A stretch of DNA of 64,000 bases from Planctomycetota bacterium (GCA_029777335.1 JAKOSN010000085.1:30438-94437); one strand, 5' to 3'. Positions 16,201 through 24,713 are shown, numbered from the stretch's first letter. Notes: generated by a model not told the origin, from the letters alone. Translations and numbers: made by a program.

Positions 16201-16755
16201 CTGGGAAACATCGAGCAAGCCTTGAGCGATTTCAACGCCGCCTTGCAGAGCGATCCGCAGTTGGTGGCCGCCCGCTTTAATCGTGCCAACCTGGAGATGG
16301 ATCTGGGAGACTACGACGCCGCGATTGCTGACTATACAGAGGTTTTAAGTCGTGATCCACGTGATCTTGCTGCCCTGCACAATCGGGGGAAGGCCCACGC
16401 GCTGAAGGGTGATCATGCCGCGGCGCTGGCCGACAATCTGGCGGCGCTGGAGGTGAGCCCCGAGGATGCGCGCACCTGCAACAATCTCGCCTGGCTGTTG
16501 GCGACGTCCCCGCGCGACGATTTGCGTGATCCCCCCCGCGCCCTGGAATACGCCAAAAAAGCCTGCGAAGCGACGGGTTTTCAGCACGCCGGCTCTCTCG
16601 ACACTCTTGCAGCCGCGTATGCTGCCTGTGGACAATTCGACGAGGCCCTGGAATGGCAGAGAAAAGCGATCGAATTAGAGTGTGACGCGGTTCACCCGGA
16701 GAAGCAGCGGCGCCTGGAACTTTATCGTGCCGGCGAAGCGTATCGCGAGCGCTGA
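13276..16755 (+). CDS. Pseudokinase-TPR repeat protein
   Basis: A 1159-residue protein. An N-terminal helical part (1-150) precedes a protein-kinase-like domain (about 151-420) with a glycine loop LGAGGFGV (157-164) and a VIVK lysine (K180), but the catalytic loop reads LHRSLRP, with serine 275 in place of the catalytic aspartate, and DFG is DVG (304-306). It is therefore probably inactive as a classic kinase. From about 430 to the end there are about 20 TPRs, 18 of them regular 34-residue units with the pattern ..RGN.....G....A..D...AL. The start is GTG 13276 with GGGAG upstream. TPR arrays bind proteins, so an intracellular scaffold that senses nucleotide or a partner through the pseudokinase is plausible. 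Confidence 0.9.
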   Translation: MLDLQLEQQRNGQLLPDVYDEVLQLKRRYGLHGVLAQLRDSLAIRRDSEREQIHDLIKRYRAAPPEQQRRAPALLNSLAQLELLIGEYEAAQHDFDEVASLVNEHQERAEAHHNTYLALLEQRAFAEAFAALLRACALSSHLYEPFPFARYEPQAILGAGGFGVTFRCLEKGTGEGVIVKTLRDDCLDREARQCFRDLAQLRDLDMPVLVQVNDATFVDPEGKRPYLVLEPIEGTPLAEYIQQNGPLAPREALAILWPLARTLQAVHARSVLHRSLRPASVLVRPVAVEENSPASLLFEVKLLDVGLSLKRAHLHAAASHPAACAQTSLGRSVARTVGYAPPELVSKPKGMLWVGPHSDIYAFGRLAWFVLTGRSDPAQAAPERLAAIPAEWRQLLDACTAWTISARPPSFNVVLPRLASIDPGEKLIDVIEAQLQRQLLTDCARAVKQNPRSVAAYLRRAQAHGQVNDFSAALADYGEALALQPQDSLIYRRRAQLAFRQGNLESALADLSRAIELEPLQVENYIQRGQLHLRRLDYESAIADFTQVLRQDPRETNAYFQRGNAHFFKGDYDAAINDYTATLRLDARHAWAYGNRGKAYAMKGDHSRAILDFNHLLQLDPENVRGYTDRAASHLALKQYPAAIADFTETLQRERSIFLYCERGLAYSASGNHQAAIEDFNRALQIDPNDARTLMLRGTSRADVGELPGALADLGKALELKPDLASAYYQRGNVHAQGGNHSAALADYNKALELAPGFSPVYYMRGNAQAALGNFAAALADYTHALDSDPEDVAVYNNRGNTYCALGRYDDALADFNQALRRFPADLVALFNRANVLHRLGQNEQALADYNEVLRLQSTHARALNHRGNVYLELGNPDLALADFTRAVEVDPNYVRAWINRGNLHADRGASEQAVADYTRALELDPRAVIALYNRGDIHAALGRINEALADLTQVLEIEPHHAGALNNRGAMQHRLGNIEQALSDFNAALQSDPQLVAARFNRANLEMDLGDYDAAIADYTEVLSRDPRDLAALHNRGKAHALKGDHAAALADNLAALEVSPEDARTCNNLAWLLATSPRDDLRDPPRALEYAKKACEATGFQHAGSLDTLAAAYAACGQFDEALEWQRKAIELECDAVHPEKQRRLELYRAGEAYRER

Positions 16756-16839
16756 GCGTGTGGTTGTCGGACGCTTCGAACGGCGTGCCAGGCGCAGAGA
16801 ATCACGTCAACCGGGTGCTGGAAAGCGTGGAGCAACGGG

Positions 16840-17718
16840 ATGACTTTTACGCCTCTCGGTTTGCTGATGGGGTGCCTGGCGGGGGTGGCGACTGGGGTGC
16901 TCGGGGCAATCCTTGGCACCGGCGGCGGCGTGTTTCTGGTGCCTGTGCTGGTGATTGGCCTGCATGTCCCCATGCATTACGCCGTCGCCACCAGCATTGT
17001 CACCGTGATCGCCACCTCCAGCGCCGTCGCCAGTGCCAACGTGGAACGGGGCACCGCCAATATGCGGTTGGGGATGACCCTGGAGATCACCACCGCCCTG
17101 GGAGCCATCGCCGGGGGACTCACGGCCGCCTGGATCTCGGCCCGCACGCTCGAAGGGATCTTCAGCGCCATGCTTGTCCCCATCGCGGTGCTGATGTGGC
17201 GCGGCAAGGCCAGCGAGGATCCTGATCAACTGCCCGTTACCCTGCAGGAGCTGCGTGAGGAGAGTGCCAACCAGGTGGCGGAACCGCTTGGAGCGCTCGG
17301 GGCCTGCTACCTGGATCCCGCGGTGGAAGCGACGATCGCGTATCGAGTTCATCGCCTCTGGGCCGGGATGTGTTTCTCGTTTCTCGCCGGCAATGTCTCG
17401 GGATTGCTTGGAGTGGGTGGGGGCATTTTCAAGGTGCCGGCGTTGCACCTTGTGTGTCGAGTGCCGATCAAGGCGGCGGCTGCGACCTCCAACTTCATGA
17501 TTGGTGTGACAGCCGCCGCCAGTGCCTTTCTCTACTACGGGCGGGGCGAGGTGCATCCAGCGCTGACGGCTGCGGTCACTCTTGGGGTGTTGCTCGGTTC
17601 GATCCTGGGAGCGCGACTCAATCGGCGGGTGAATGACGGAGCAGTCCGCAAACTGTTCGCTGCTCTGCTCCTGGTAGTGGCAGCACAGATGTTCTTTCGC
17701 GCACTGGCCGGAGGGTGA
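16840..17718 (+). CDS. Sulfite exporter TauE/SafE family protein
   Basis: A 292-residue inner-membrane protein with about eight hydrophobic segments and two copies of the family's glycine-rich motif: GAILGTGGGVFLVPVLV near the N-terminus and GLLGVGGGIFKVPAL in the second half. TauE/SafE proteins export sulfite, sulfoacetate or other organosulfur anions, or take part in related anion transport; the substrate here is open. A cytosolic loop rich in charged residues separates the halves (about 125-170). The next gene, a DUF1634 protein, starts 3 bases after the stop, a pairing often seen and consistent with a two-component transporter. Confidence 0.9.
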   Translation: MTFTPLGLLMGCLAGVATGVLGAILGTGGGVFLVPVLVIGLHVPMHYAVATSIVTVIATSSAVASANVERGTANMRLGMTLEITTALGAIAGGLTAAWISARTLEGIFSAMLVPIAVLMWRGKASEDPDQLPVTLQELREESANQVAEPLGALGACYLDPAVEATIAYRVHRLWAGMCFSFLAGNVSGLLGVGGGIFKVPALHLVCRVPIKAAAATSNFMIGVTAAASAFLYYGRGEVHPALTAAVTLGVLLGSILGARLNRRVNDGAVRKLFAALLLVVAAQMFFRALAGG

Positions 17719-17721
17719 ACC

Positions 17722-18072
17722 GTGGATCCATTTGGCGATTCGCCCCAGCTGACTCACTGGGTTCACCGCATTCTCCTGGGCGGGGTGGTGCTGAGCGGGG
17801 GGCTTTTGCTGGCTGGCCTGGTGATCCTCCTGGTGACGGACCAACCATTACCTGAGGGGTCTCCGTCGCTCGCCGTGGTGTTTCGGCAAGCGGTCCAGGG
17901 GAACGGGGTGGGACTTCTCAAACTGGGGTTGCTGATCCTGATGGCCACTCCTGTGCTCCGGGTTGGCGTTCTGGCGCTGGGGTGGTGGCGACTGGGGAAC
18001 CGTCGTTTTGCCGTGGTTGCCCTTGGAGTGCTGGTGCTCCTGGGGGTGAGCCTGGCGCTTGGGCTGGGCTAA
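17722..18072 (+). CDS. DUF1634 family membrane protein
   Basis: A 116-residue protein with three hydrophobic segments (about 17-38, 63-83, 93-114) and the family's layout: an N-terminal HRILLGGVVLSGGLLL helix, a short polar loop and the LLKLGLLILMATPVLRVG segment. DUF1634 genes commonly sit beside TauE/SafE genes and probably encode an accessory subunit. The GTG start at 17722 is almost fused to the TauE/SafE stop, indicating translational coupling. Confidence 0.85.
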   Translation: MDPFGDSPQLTHWVHRILLGGVVLSGGLLLAGLVILLVTDQPLPEGSPSLAVVFRQAVQGNGVGLLKLGLLILMATPVLRVGVLALGWWRLGNRRFAVVALGVLVLLGVSLALGLG

Positions 18073-18078
18073 GGTCTA

Positions 18079-18660
18079 ATGCAGAACAATCCACACGAGT
18101 GCAACATGAATGCTTTATTGAGGCGAACCGGTCAAGTTGTGGCTCCGGTGCTCCTTCTGGCGCTCGCGGGGTGTTACACCATGCGTGAACACGAGGGGGG
18201 CAAAACTTACTCGGTTGCCTGGTGGTTTCCGCTGACAATGGCGCTGGCAGGGCTGGTTTTTCTTGGTCTGGGAATCCGTGCTTTTCGCCGGTTTCACAAG
18301 CCGATTGGCATTCTGCTGATGATCTTTGGGCCCTTTCTCACCCTCGCGGTGCCGCCGATGATGTTGCTCAACAAGGTGACCGTGGACGATCAGCACTTTG
18401 AAGTCGTCGATTGTTTTCTGTGGAACCTGGAACGCAACTACGTGGTTTACGACGAGGTTCTTGGCGCGCGCCTGGATATCCTGAAAACCCAAACGCAGAG
18501 CGCAGGCGAGGTGAAGAAATACACGCTGGAGTTGACAATGAAGAACGGCCAACCACAGAGCATTGTGGTGAAAAACGCCTTCAAGGAAGCGTGGCCGGAG
18601 GTGGCACGTCAGCTGCGCGCCCGTGGGTTCACCCGTCTCCCTGAACAACTCCCGGAGTGA
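18079..18660 (+). CDS. Predicted membrane lipoprotein
   Basis: A protein of 193 residues from ATG 18079, or 184 from ATG 18106. The shorter form gives a standard lipoprotein signal MNALLRR..LLLALAGC with the lipobox LAGC. Two further hydrophobic helices (about 52-70 and 80-98) follow, then a soluble C-terminal domain of about 90 residues beginning VTVDDQHFEVVDCF, likely a beta-rich domain. No family is recognised. It starts 6 bases after the DUF1634 stop, so it may be a third member of the TauE operon. It converges with the RNase H gene 22 bases away. Confidence 0.7.
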   Translation: MQNNPHECNMNALLRRTGQVVAPVLLLALAGCYTMREHEGGKTYSVAWWFPLTMALAGLVFLGLGIRAFRRFHKPIGILLMIFGPFLTLAVPPMMLLNKVTVDDQHFEVVDCFLWNLERNYVVYDEVLGARLDILKTQTQSAGEVKKYTLELTMKNGQPQSIVVKNAFKEAWPEVARQLRARGFTRLPEQLPE

Positions 18661-18682
18661 ATGCAGAAGAGGGGGCGGCCGT

Positions 18683-19348
18683 TCAAGGGGCTTCCTTGCC
18701 GGGTTCGGCCCGCAACTGCCCAAGCCAGTGTTCCTGCAACAGGTCGGCGAGCTGATCCCACACTGTTTCGGGCGTTAACTGAGCGGTTCCCTCACGTCCC
18801 CACACGGAGGCTGCCTCGCGCAGACAGGTCAAGGCACGTTCGCGCACGGATCCGGCAGAGGGGGGTAACGGCGGCCTGGCAGGCGTGGATGCCGGTGTGG
18901 GCACAGGCGTGGCACGTGGGACGGCGGACGCGGGGCGTGGACGGCCATCGAGCGCCTCGTTGCAGAGTTCGTCGGCGCGTTTGTTGTTTTCGCGGCGAAC
19001 GTGGCGAAACGTCACCTCGGCGAAGGCGTCGCAGAGTTGTTGCGCACGCTGATAGAGCGGCTTTAACTCGGCGTTCTTCACCTGATATTCGCCCCGCATC
19101 TGCTTGACCATCAGCTCGCTATCGCTGTGGATCACGACATGTTGCCCGGATCCGAGTTTGCCAGCATGATCGAGAGCGCGCACCAGGGCGGTATACTCGG
19201 CGGCGTTGTTAGTCATCGTTCCCAGGCAGCCGGAAACCTCGATCGGATCGTGCCCCGAGCGCGTGATGACATAGGCAAAGGCAGCCTCGCCCGGGTTGCC
19301 GCGCGAGGCGCCATCGGTGTGAATGGTCAGAACGCTGTTCTCCGCCAT
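18683..19348 (-). CDS. rnhA: Ribonuclease HI family protein with C-terminal extension
   Basis: A 221-residue protein. The first ~135 residues form an RNase HI fold with all catalytic acids visible: HTDGASRGNPG (first Asp), NNAAEYTAL (Glu), IHSDSELM (second Asp) and RRENNKRADELCNEA (last Asp). It would cleave the RNA strand of RNA-DNA hybrids. It resembles the shorter bacterial/archaeal-type RNase HI that lacks the basic protrusion. The C-terminal ~85 residues are a Pro/Ala linker plus a helical tail (VRERALTCLREAASV..) not found in standard RNase HI. ATG 19348 follows GGGAGG. It is divergent from tsaB across 94 bases. Confidence 0.85.
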   Translation of the reverse strand: MAENSVLTIHTDGASRGNPGEAAFAYVITRSGHDPIEVSGCLGTMTNNAAEYTALVRALDHAGKLGSGQHVVIHSDSELMVKQMRGEYQVKNAELKPLYQRAQQLCDAFAEVTFRHVRRENNKRADELCNEALDGRPRPASAVPRATPVPTPASTPARPPLPPSAGSVRERALTCLREAASVWGREGTAQLTPETVWDQLADLLQEHWLGQLRAEPGKEAP

Positions 19349-19442
19349 CGCGAAAACCTCCCTGGCGCTGCGATTGTTCCGGACGCATGCTGGTGCTAGG
19401 GTAGAAGAGTGGTCTGTGGCCGGAAAGAGTGAGGAGGCAGGG

Positions 19443-20144
19443 GTGAGCACCGCGCCGCGCTTGTTACTTCTGGAAACCTCGGGGCGGCCGGCCCTCGTTG
19501 CGTTGGCGCAAGGGGAGGAACTCTGCGCACAACGGTGGCTCGATGATTCGCGTCGCCATGCGCGCGATCTGGCTCCCACGGTCGCCGAACTCCTTCAGGG
19601 GCAGGGCTGGCATGCGCGCGAGCTGGAAGCGGTGATCGTTGGCCGCGGACCCGGCAGCTACACCGGCTTGCGCGTTGGCCTGATGTCTGCCAAGGCGCTG
19701 TGCTATGCCACCGGGTGTGCCTTGCTGGCGCTGGAAACCTTCGCGGTGATCGCCACACAAACACCTGTAGAGATCCGTGAAGTTGATGTTCTGGGAGACG
19801 CGCAGCAGGACAAGGTGTATGTGCAATCGTTCCAGCGAGGCGGCTCAACTGGCTGGGAGGCGAGCAGCGCGCTGGCGATTCAATCGGTGGCCGAATGGCT
19901 GCAGACGCGCCGCCCGGGCGCCTGGGTCAGCGGACCGGGAGTGAACGCCAAGGCGAACCTCTTGCCGGCGGGACTGTCTGTTGTCGAGGAACGACTGCGC
20001 AGTCCCCAGGTTGACCGTCTGCTTCAGATGGGGTTGGCGCGCTACCTGGCAGGGGAACGCGATGATCTGTGGGCGCTGGAACCGCTCTACCTGCGTCCCA
20101 GTGCGGCGGAGGAACAATGGCAACGGCGCACGACCTCCCGTTGA
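19443..20144 (+). CDS. tsaB: tRNA threonylcarbamoyladenosine biosynthesis protein TsaB
   Basis: A 233-residue protein of the TsaB/YeaZ family, which forms a dimer with TsaD and works with TsaE and TsaC to make t6A at position 37 of ANN-decoding tRNAs. Diagnostic features are LLLLETSGRPALVAL at the N-terminus (family: ILAIDTS), the VGRGPGSYTGLRVGL motif at about 62-76 and KALCYATGCALLALETF. The start is GTG 19443 because AGGAGG sits 7 bases upstream; the upstream part of the frame overlaps the divergent rnhA start. Essential in most bacteria. Confidence 0.92.
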   Translation: MSTAPRLLLLETSGRPALVALAQGEELCAQRWLDDSRRHARDLAPTVAELLQGQGWHARELEAVIVGRGPGSYTGLRVGLMSAKALCYATGCALLALETFAVIATQTPVEIREVDVLGDAQQDKVYVQSFQRGGSTGWEASSALAIQSVAEWLQTRRPGAWVSGPGVNAKANLLPAGLSVVEERLRSPQVDRLLQMGLARYLAGERDDLWALEPLYLRPSAAEEQWQRRTTSR

Positions 20145-20328
20145 CATCGCGGCGACAGCAGAGAGTAGGCAAGCGGGAGCAAAGCGAGGGAAGCGGTGCG
20201 AGCAGTGAAGCGAGGCAGACGGGGGAGGGAGCCCGCGCGAGACGGGGCGCTATGCGGCAACTGGCGAAACGAGGAGCGATCGCCCTGGGAGCGACCACTC
20301 CTCAGCTCGGGGTTCGCGGGGAGAGAGT
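20145..20328. other. Purine-rich intergenic region
   Basis: 184 bases between the convergent tsaB and lipoprotein genes. The left half is strongly purine-rich (repeated GCGAG/GGGAG words) on the plus strand; no hairpin with a T run and no gene is seen. Confidence 0.45.
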
Positions 20329-20592
20329 TCAGGGCGCGATGCCCGCAGGTACACGTTGTGGCAAGGGACCCTGGGCGCCCTGTTGTTGCAGGGCATTCTG
20401 CGCTTCCATCGACGCCAGCTCACGCGGGAAGGGGTACGGCGGTGAGGGCGCAAAGTACTGCGGTGGATGTTCCAGGTAGTGTCCCGAAGGCAAGGTCATG
20501 CCGGCCACGTTTGTCTGGCAGCCGCTCAGGGTCGCGAGGCTCATGGCCGCGAGCGCGAGAAGACCAGTCTGCCAACAGAGTTTCCTCGTCAT
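20329..20592 (-). CDS. Small predicted lipoprotein
   Basis: An 87-residue protein with a clear lipoprotein signal: positively charged start MTRK, hydrophobic stretch and lipobox LSGC (Cys25). The mature part is short, Pro- and Gln-rich (HPPQYFAPSPPYPFPREL, then QNALQQQGAQG), without a recognised domain. ATG 20592 is preceded by GGGAGAG. It shares the upstream region with the divergent metallopeptidase-like gene. Function unknown; a periplasmic or outer-membrane-anchored location is expected. Confidence 0.75.
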   Translation of the reverse strand: MTRKLCWQTGLLALAAMSLATLSGCQTNVAGMTLPSGHYLEHPPQYFAPSPPYPFPRELASMEAQNALQQQGAQGPLPQRVPAGIAP

Positions 20593-20823
20593 GTTCTCTC
20601 CCACTTTCGCAGGCGCGCCCCCCAGTGGACCCGCAGGCGTACCCCGGACACTGGTCCCGCGCGGATGAGTTCCTTGCATCAGGTATCGGTCCCGGCTCAG
20701 GGAAAAATTTACTGGATTTGCGGAATGAATCGACCACGATAGAAGCTGCCGACCGCCCAGGGTCGGTCGTGGGTTCCGGCAGGGTTGCCGGACTCCGGTC
20801 TGTTCTGGCACGGGAGCTTGCAC

Positions 20824-21627
20824 GTGAATAGCAGCAGCACGGTGGCGCAACGAACGCATTCTTCTCCGTTGCCATTGATTCTGCGCTGGAGCGAGCCAGA
20901 TCATCCCCTGCCCGTGCGCGCAGTGCGCGCGCCCGCCCGAGCCCGCCGTCGCTCCGTTGGTCTGGAAGCGCCCCCCTGGTGGGAGAGCGGTCCGACCGAT
21001 GCCCCGTTCGATTTTTGTGCGCACATTCGCCGCCTGTGCGTCGATCTGGTGCAGCGCACTCCGGAGTTGCAACACATCGACGTCAGTCGACTCCTTTTTG
21101 GAATGACCCAGGCACGCAGCGGGCAACGCCACGGGCTGCAAGCGCGGGTCACTCCCCTGCGGTTCCCCGAAGGACGCCTGATCCGGCCGCGCCGCGATGT
21201 GCTGTATCAGGTGCAGCGCTACCTGGTCGATGGGCGCGAAATGCTCTACCTGGTCACGTTCTGTTTGCCGCGTTTTCTCGATCAAACGTTCGAGGGCAAA
21301 TTCATCACCCTGTTTCACGAACTCTACCACATCAGCCCGCAGTTCGACGGGGATCTCCGCCGGCACAACGGCCGCTACAGCCTGCACACGCACAGCAAGG
21401 AAGAGTACGACAAGCACATGGCGGGCCTGGCACGGGCGTATCTGGCCTCGGGGGTGGATCCCAGTCTGTATAATTTCCTGCGGCTGGACTTTGCCCAGCT
21501 GGAGCATCGTCACGGCAGCGTGATCAGTGTGGTGGTGCCACGTCCCAAGCTGATCCCTGTGATGCTTCGGCAACGCGTGATCCGACCCGCCGAGCCCCAA
21601 CCCTATCGGCAGAGCGTGGAGCGATAA
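20824..21627 (+). CDS. Putative metallopeptidase-fold protein
   Basis: A 267-residue soluble protein. The central segment FHELYHISPQFDGDLR contains a zincin-like HELxH helix and is followed by GRYSLHTHSK, the arrangement seen in putative (phage-type) metallopeptidases. Its substrate is unknown. An Arg/Pro-rich stretch lies near the N-terminus and the C-terminus is basic. The frame opens earlier, at 20785, but GTG 20824 has GGGAG 7 bases upstream and is preferred. Nothing nearby looks like a prophage. It is followed by a CoA-binding protein gene 55 bases later. Confidence 0.65.
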   Translation: MNSSSTVAQRTHSSPLPLILRWSEPDHPLPVRAVRAPARARRRSVGLEAPPWWESGPTDAPFDFCAHIRRLCVDLVQRTPELQHIDVSRLLFGMTQARSGQRHGLQARVTPLRFPEGRLIRPRRDVLYQVQRYLVDGREMLYLVTFCLPRFLDQTFEGKFITLFHELYHISPQFDGDLRRHNGRYSLHTHSKEEYDKHMAGLARAYLASGVDPSLYNFLRLDFAQLEHRHGSVISVVVPRPKLIPVMLRQRVIRPAEPQPYRQSVER

Positions 21628-21682
21628 CCGCAGGCCTGGCACCCAGGGAGCAAGACCGTTCAAGGAACAATCGAGAGTGTCA

Positions 21683-22126
21683 ATGGCTTCTGAAATGTGC
21701 GAATTCCCACGACAGAACGCAACGAGCACGGAGATCGCCGCCATGCTGCGCCAGGCGCGAACGGTGGCCGTGGTCGGGCTCTCCGAGAAACCCGAGCGCG
21801 AGAGCTATCGAGTGGCGGCCTACATGCAGCAGGCGGGGTATCGCATCATTCCCGTCAACCCTGCGATTGCCAACGTCCTGGGGGAGAAATCCTATCCGAC
21901 CCTGCTGGAGATTCCGGAACCGATCGACATCGTGAACATCTTTCGCAAACCGGAAGCGGTTCCCGAGATTGTCGAGGCCGCCATTCAGATCATGGCGCGG
22001 GCAGTGTGGATGCAGGAAGGGATCGTTCACAACGAGGCGGCGGAACGTGCGCGGGCAGCGGGGCTCCTTGTGGTGATGAATCGGTGTCTGTTCAAGGAGC
22101 ATGTTCGGTTGCCGGCTGTCGGGTAA
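21683..22126 (+). CDS. CoA-binding protein (YccU-like)
   Basis: A 147-residue protein that consists of one Rossmann-like CoA-binding domain: TVAVVGLSEKPERESYRVA, GYRIIPVNPAIANVLGEKSYP, the PEPIDIVNIFRKPEAVPEIV segment and a VVMNRCLFKEH end. Such stand-alone domains are homologous to the CoA-binding part of succinyl-CoA synthetase; their reaction or regulatory role is not established. ATG 21683 is chosen, with a GTG two codons upstream as an alternative. Confidence 0.88.
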   Translation: MASEMCEFPRQNATSTEIAAMLRQARTVAVVGLSEKPERESYRVAAYMQQAGYRIIPVNPAIANVLGEKSYPTLLEIPEPIDIVNIFRKPEAVPEIVEAAIQIMARAVWMQEGIVHNEAAERARAAGLLVVMNRCLFKEHVRLPAVG

Positions 22127-22412
22127 TCGCTGAGAGTTCGGTCAGGAGAAAAGAACTTTTCGCGAAGGGTGAGATTCTTCTCAATTTGTTAATTGCGAGG
22201 CGCAGGACAACGCGATATCGTCAAAGAAATGAGTGTATTTCTGATTGCCCATCGTTGAGGAGAGTGATGCCGCCTCGGTTCCACGATATGGAGATCGCTG
22301 CAATGGCTCTCGGTCCTGGTTATGCCGCTCCAGGATCGAGTGCTGCACCATGGATTTTTCAGGGGAAGGCACGCCTCGCCATGGGCATTTCCTCAACGCA
22401 CAGGAGTCGCCC

Positions 22413-24638
22413 ATGATTCCCTTCGCGCGTGGTCCGGTTGATGACCAGGGACGACCAGTCCCCAACATGGGGTTTACCCCTCGGGAAGTCGAGGCCATCC
22501 TCGCTCCGTATTATGAGCGCGGCGAGCGCCTGGTGAAACTGGCCCTGGTGTTTCACTACTTCCTGTCCTTGTGGTTGGCGACCTTCTACGGCACCTGGAC
22601 CATCACCTTACCGGTGGCCGCCTCGGCGGTGGCGCTCTTCTTCTTCAGCGCCTGGCGCTCGCCGCGCTCCTTTTTCACGCGGTGCATTGCCGGCGTTTCT
22701 CTGCAGACCTTTGTGGCCCTGCACATTTATCAGCTACATGGTTTGCCCGAGATGCACTTCTTCTTCTTCACCGCCTTCGCCCTGATGATCGCGCTGTACG
22801 ACTGGCGCGCCATGTGGCCTGGCACCATCCTGATCATGGTGCAATACACCGTCTTCGCGATCCTGACCAATAGCGGCGTGCAGGTGTACTTCTTTCCCGA
22901 GCCGTATGTCGAGCCGACCAAGCTTTGCTTTCACTTCAGCATCGCCTGCATGATGGTGGGGCTGTGCGGATACTGGACCACCGAGATGCGCTGGCAGATT
23001 CTTCGCCAGACGTGGCAAACACGCGAAATCCAGCGCCTGGCCAACATCGCCGAAAATACCCGTGATAGCATTGCACTGACCGATCGGAATGGGCGGATCA
23101 CCTGGGTGAACCAGGGCTTCTCGCGCTTGACCGGCTATGCCAGCCACGAAGTGGTGGGGCAGGATCTGATCAACCTGCTGCACGGCTCCAGTACCGAACT
23201 GTCACGCGTGATGGCGATGCGCGAGGCGTTTTCCTCGTGCGGGGTGTTCGCCTGCGAACTCTGTCTGCAAGCGAAAAATGGGCAGACCTACTGGGTCGCC
23301 CGCTCCGTGACCCCTCTTCCCGAGGGCACTGTTGCGCCCGGGACCTTTATTGTGCTGGACATGGAAGTGACCGAGCACAAGGAAGCCGAGGCGGCTCGGT
23401 TGCAACTCGAACGCAAACTTCAGCAGACGCAAAAACTGGAAAGCCTGGGGGTGCTCGCGGGAGGGATCGCTCACGATTTCAACAACCTCCTGACCAGCAT
23501 TCTCGGCTACGCCACACTCATCGAGATGGATCTCACCGCCGACTCGGAATTACGGAATCCGCTCAAACAGATCGAGGTGGCGTCGCGTCGGGCGGCTGAT
23601 CTGTGCAAGCAAATGCTCGCCTATGCCGGCAAGGGACGGTTCCTGATGCAGGCGGTGGACCTGACGCAACTGGTCCGCGATACCTCGGACCTGATCCATG
23701 CTTCGGTCTCGCGCCGGGCAGTGCTCACGTTCTGTCTGACTCCCAATCTCCCCCCTGTGCGAGCCGACATCTCGCAGATGCGCCAGGTTTTGATGAACCT
23801 GGTCATGAACGCGGCCGAGGCCATCGGCGAGCAGGAAGGGGCGATCGTGGTTTCGACCGGGGTGATGCATGTGGATCGTGCATCGCTGGCCGATACCTAC
23901 CTGGGAGCCGAACTGCCCGTGGGGGATTACACCTACCTGGAAGTGAAGGACACCGGGTGTGGGATGGACGAGGCGACCCGCGCCCGCATCTTCGAGCCGT
24001 TTTTCACGACGAAATTTGCCGGGCGCGGCCTGGGTCTGGCGGCGGTGCTCGGCATTGTGCGCGGCCATCGCGGCAGTGTCAAGGTTGAGACAGCGGCGGG
24101 GTACGGGAGTACGTTTCGGCTCTACTTCCCCTGCCAGGCGCTGCCACGGCCAACGACACCGCCCAGTCACAGCCGCGAAGTGCTGGCCCCCTCGCGCACC
24201 CTCCCCGAGACGCGCACCGCGATCACGGCGAAGCAGCCGAACCATGTCCTGCCTCGTTCGAGCGCGGGAACCGTGCTGGTAGTCGACGACGAGGATGCAG
24301 TCCGCACCCTGGCGACGCACATCCTGGAATTGCAGGGGTATCAAATTGTCTCAGCGCGCGACGGGCAGGATGGCATTGACAAGTTCGAGGCCCATTCCAA
24401 CCGGATTCGCCTGGTTTTGCTCGATCTCACCATGCCCCGTCTCGATGGCGAACAGGTGTTGCGCCGGCTCCATCAGACGCATCCGGAACTCCCCGTCATC
24501 CTGATGAGCGGTTACACCGAGGAAGAACTGACCCCGCGCTTCGCCGATCTGCGCCTGTCGGGTTTTCTGCAAAAGCCATTCACCACCTCGGATATCCTCG
24601 CCAAGGTGAAGCACGTTCTGGAAACTGCCCCGGTTTGA
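22413..24638 (+). CDS. Membrane-bound PAS hybrid histidine kinase
   Basis: A 741-residue two-component sensor. Five or six hydrophobic segments (about 42-185) form the membrane module. A PAS domain (about 204-320, ITWVNQGFSRLTGYASHEVVG) is followed by a dimerisation/phosphoacceptor domain with GGIAHDFNNLL (H354), an ATP-binding domain with N-box MNLVMNAAEA, KDTGCGMDE and GRGLGLAAVLG, and a C-terminal receiver domain (about 619-738, phosphoacceptor D671 in LLDLTMPRLDG, KPF lysine). ATG 22413 has CAGGAG upstream. No response-regulator or output gene lies next to it, so the partner and the signal are unknown. The 286 bases upstream are relatively AT-rich. Confidence 0.92.
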   Translation: MIPFARGPVDDQGRPVPNMGFTPREVEAILAPYYERGERLVKLALVFHYFLSLWLATFYGTWTITLPVAASAVALFFFSAWRSPRSFFTRCIAGVSLQTFVALHIYQLHGLPEMHFFFFTAFALMIALYDWRAMWPGTILIMVQYTVFAILTNSGVQVYFFPEPYVEPTKLCFHFSIACMMVGLCGYWTTEMRWQILRQTWQTREIQRLANIAENTRDSIALTDRNGRITWVNQGFSRLTGYASHEVVGQDLINLLHGSSTELSRVMAMREAFSSCGVFACELCLQAKNGQTYWVARSVTPLPEGTVAPGTFIVLDMEVTEHKEAEAARLQLERKLQQTQKLESLGVLAGGIAHDFNNLLTSILGYATLIEMDLTADSELRNPLKQIEVASRRAADLCKQMLAYAGKGRFLMQAVDLTQLVRDTSDLIHASVSRRAVLTFCLTPNLPPVRADISQMRQVLMNLVMNAAEAIGEQEGAIVVSTGVMHVDRASLADTYLGAELPVGDYTYLEVKDTGCGMDEATRARIFEPFFTTKFAGRGLGLAAVLGIVRGHRGSVKVETAAGYGSTFRLYFPCQALPRPTTPPSHSREVLAPSRTLPETRTAITAKQPNHVLPRSSAGTVLVVDDEDAVRTLATHILELQGYQIVSARDGQDGIDKFEAHSNRIRLVLLDLTMPRLDGEQVLRRLHQTHPELPVILMSGYTEEELTPRFADLRLSGFLQKPFTTSDILAKVKHVLETAPV

Positions 24639-24713
24639 AGTGGAGTCTCCCCAGTTCGCTTGCGATAATGCAGAAAGCCGGGCGGTGAGCCCCGGCGCCG
24701 CACGACCTGGGGG

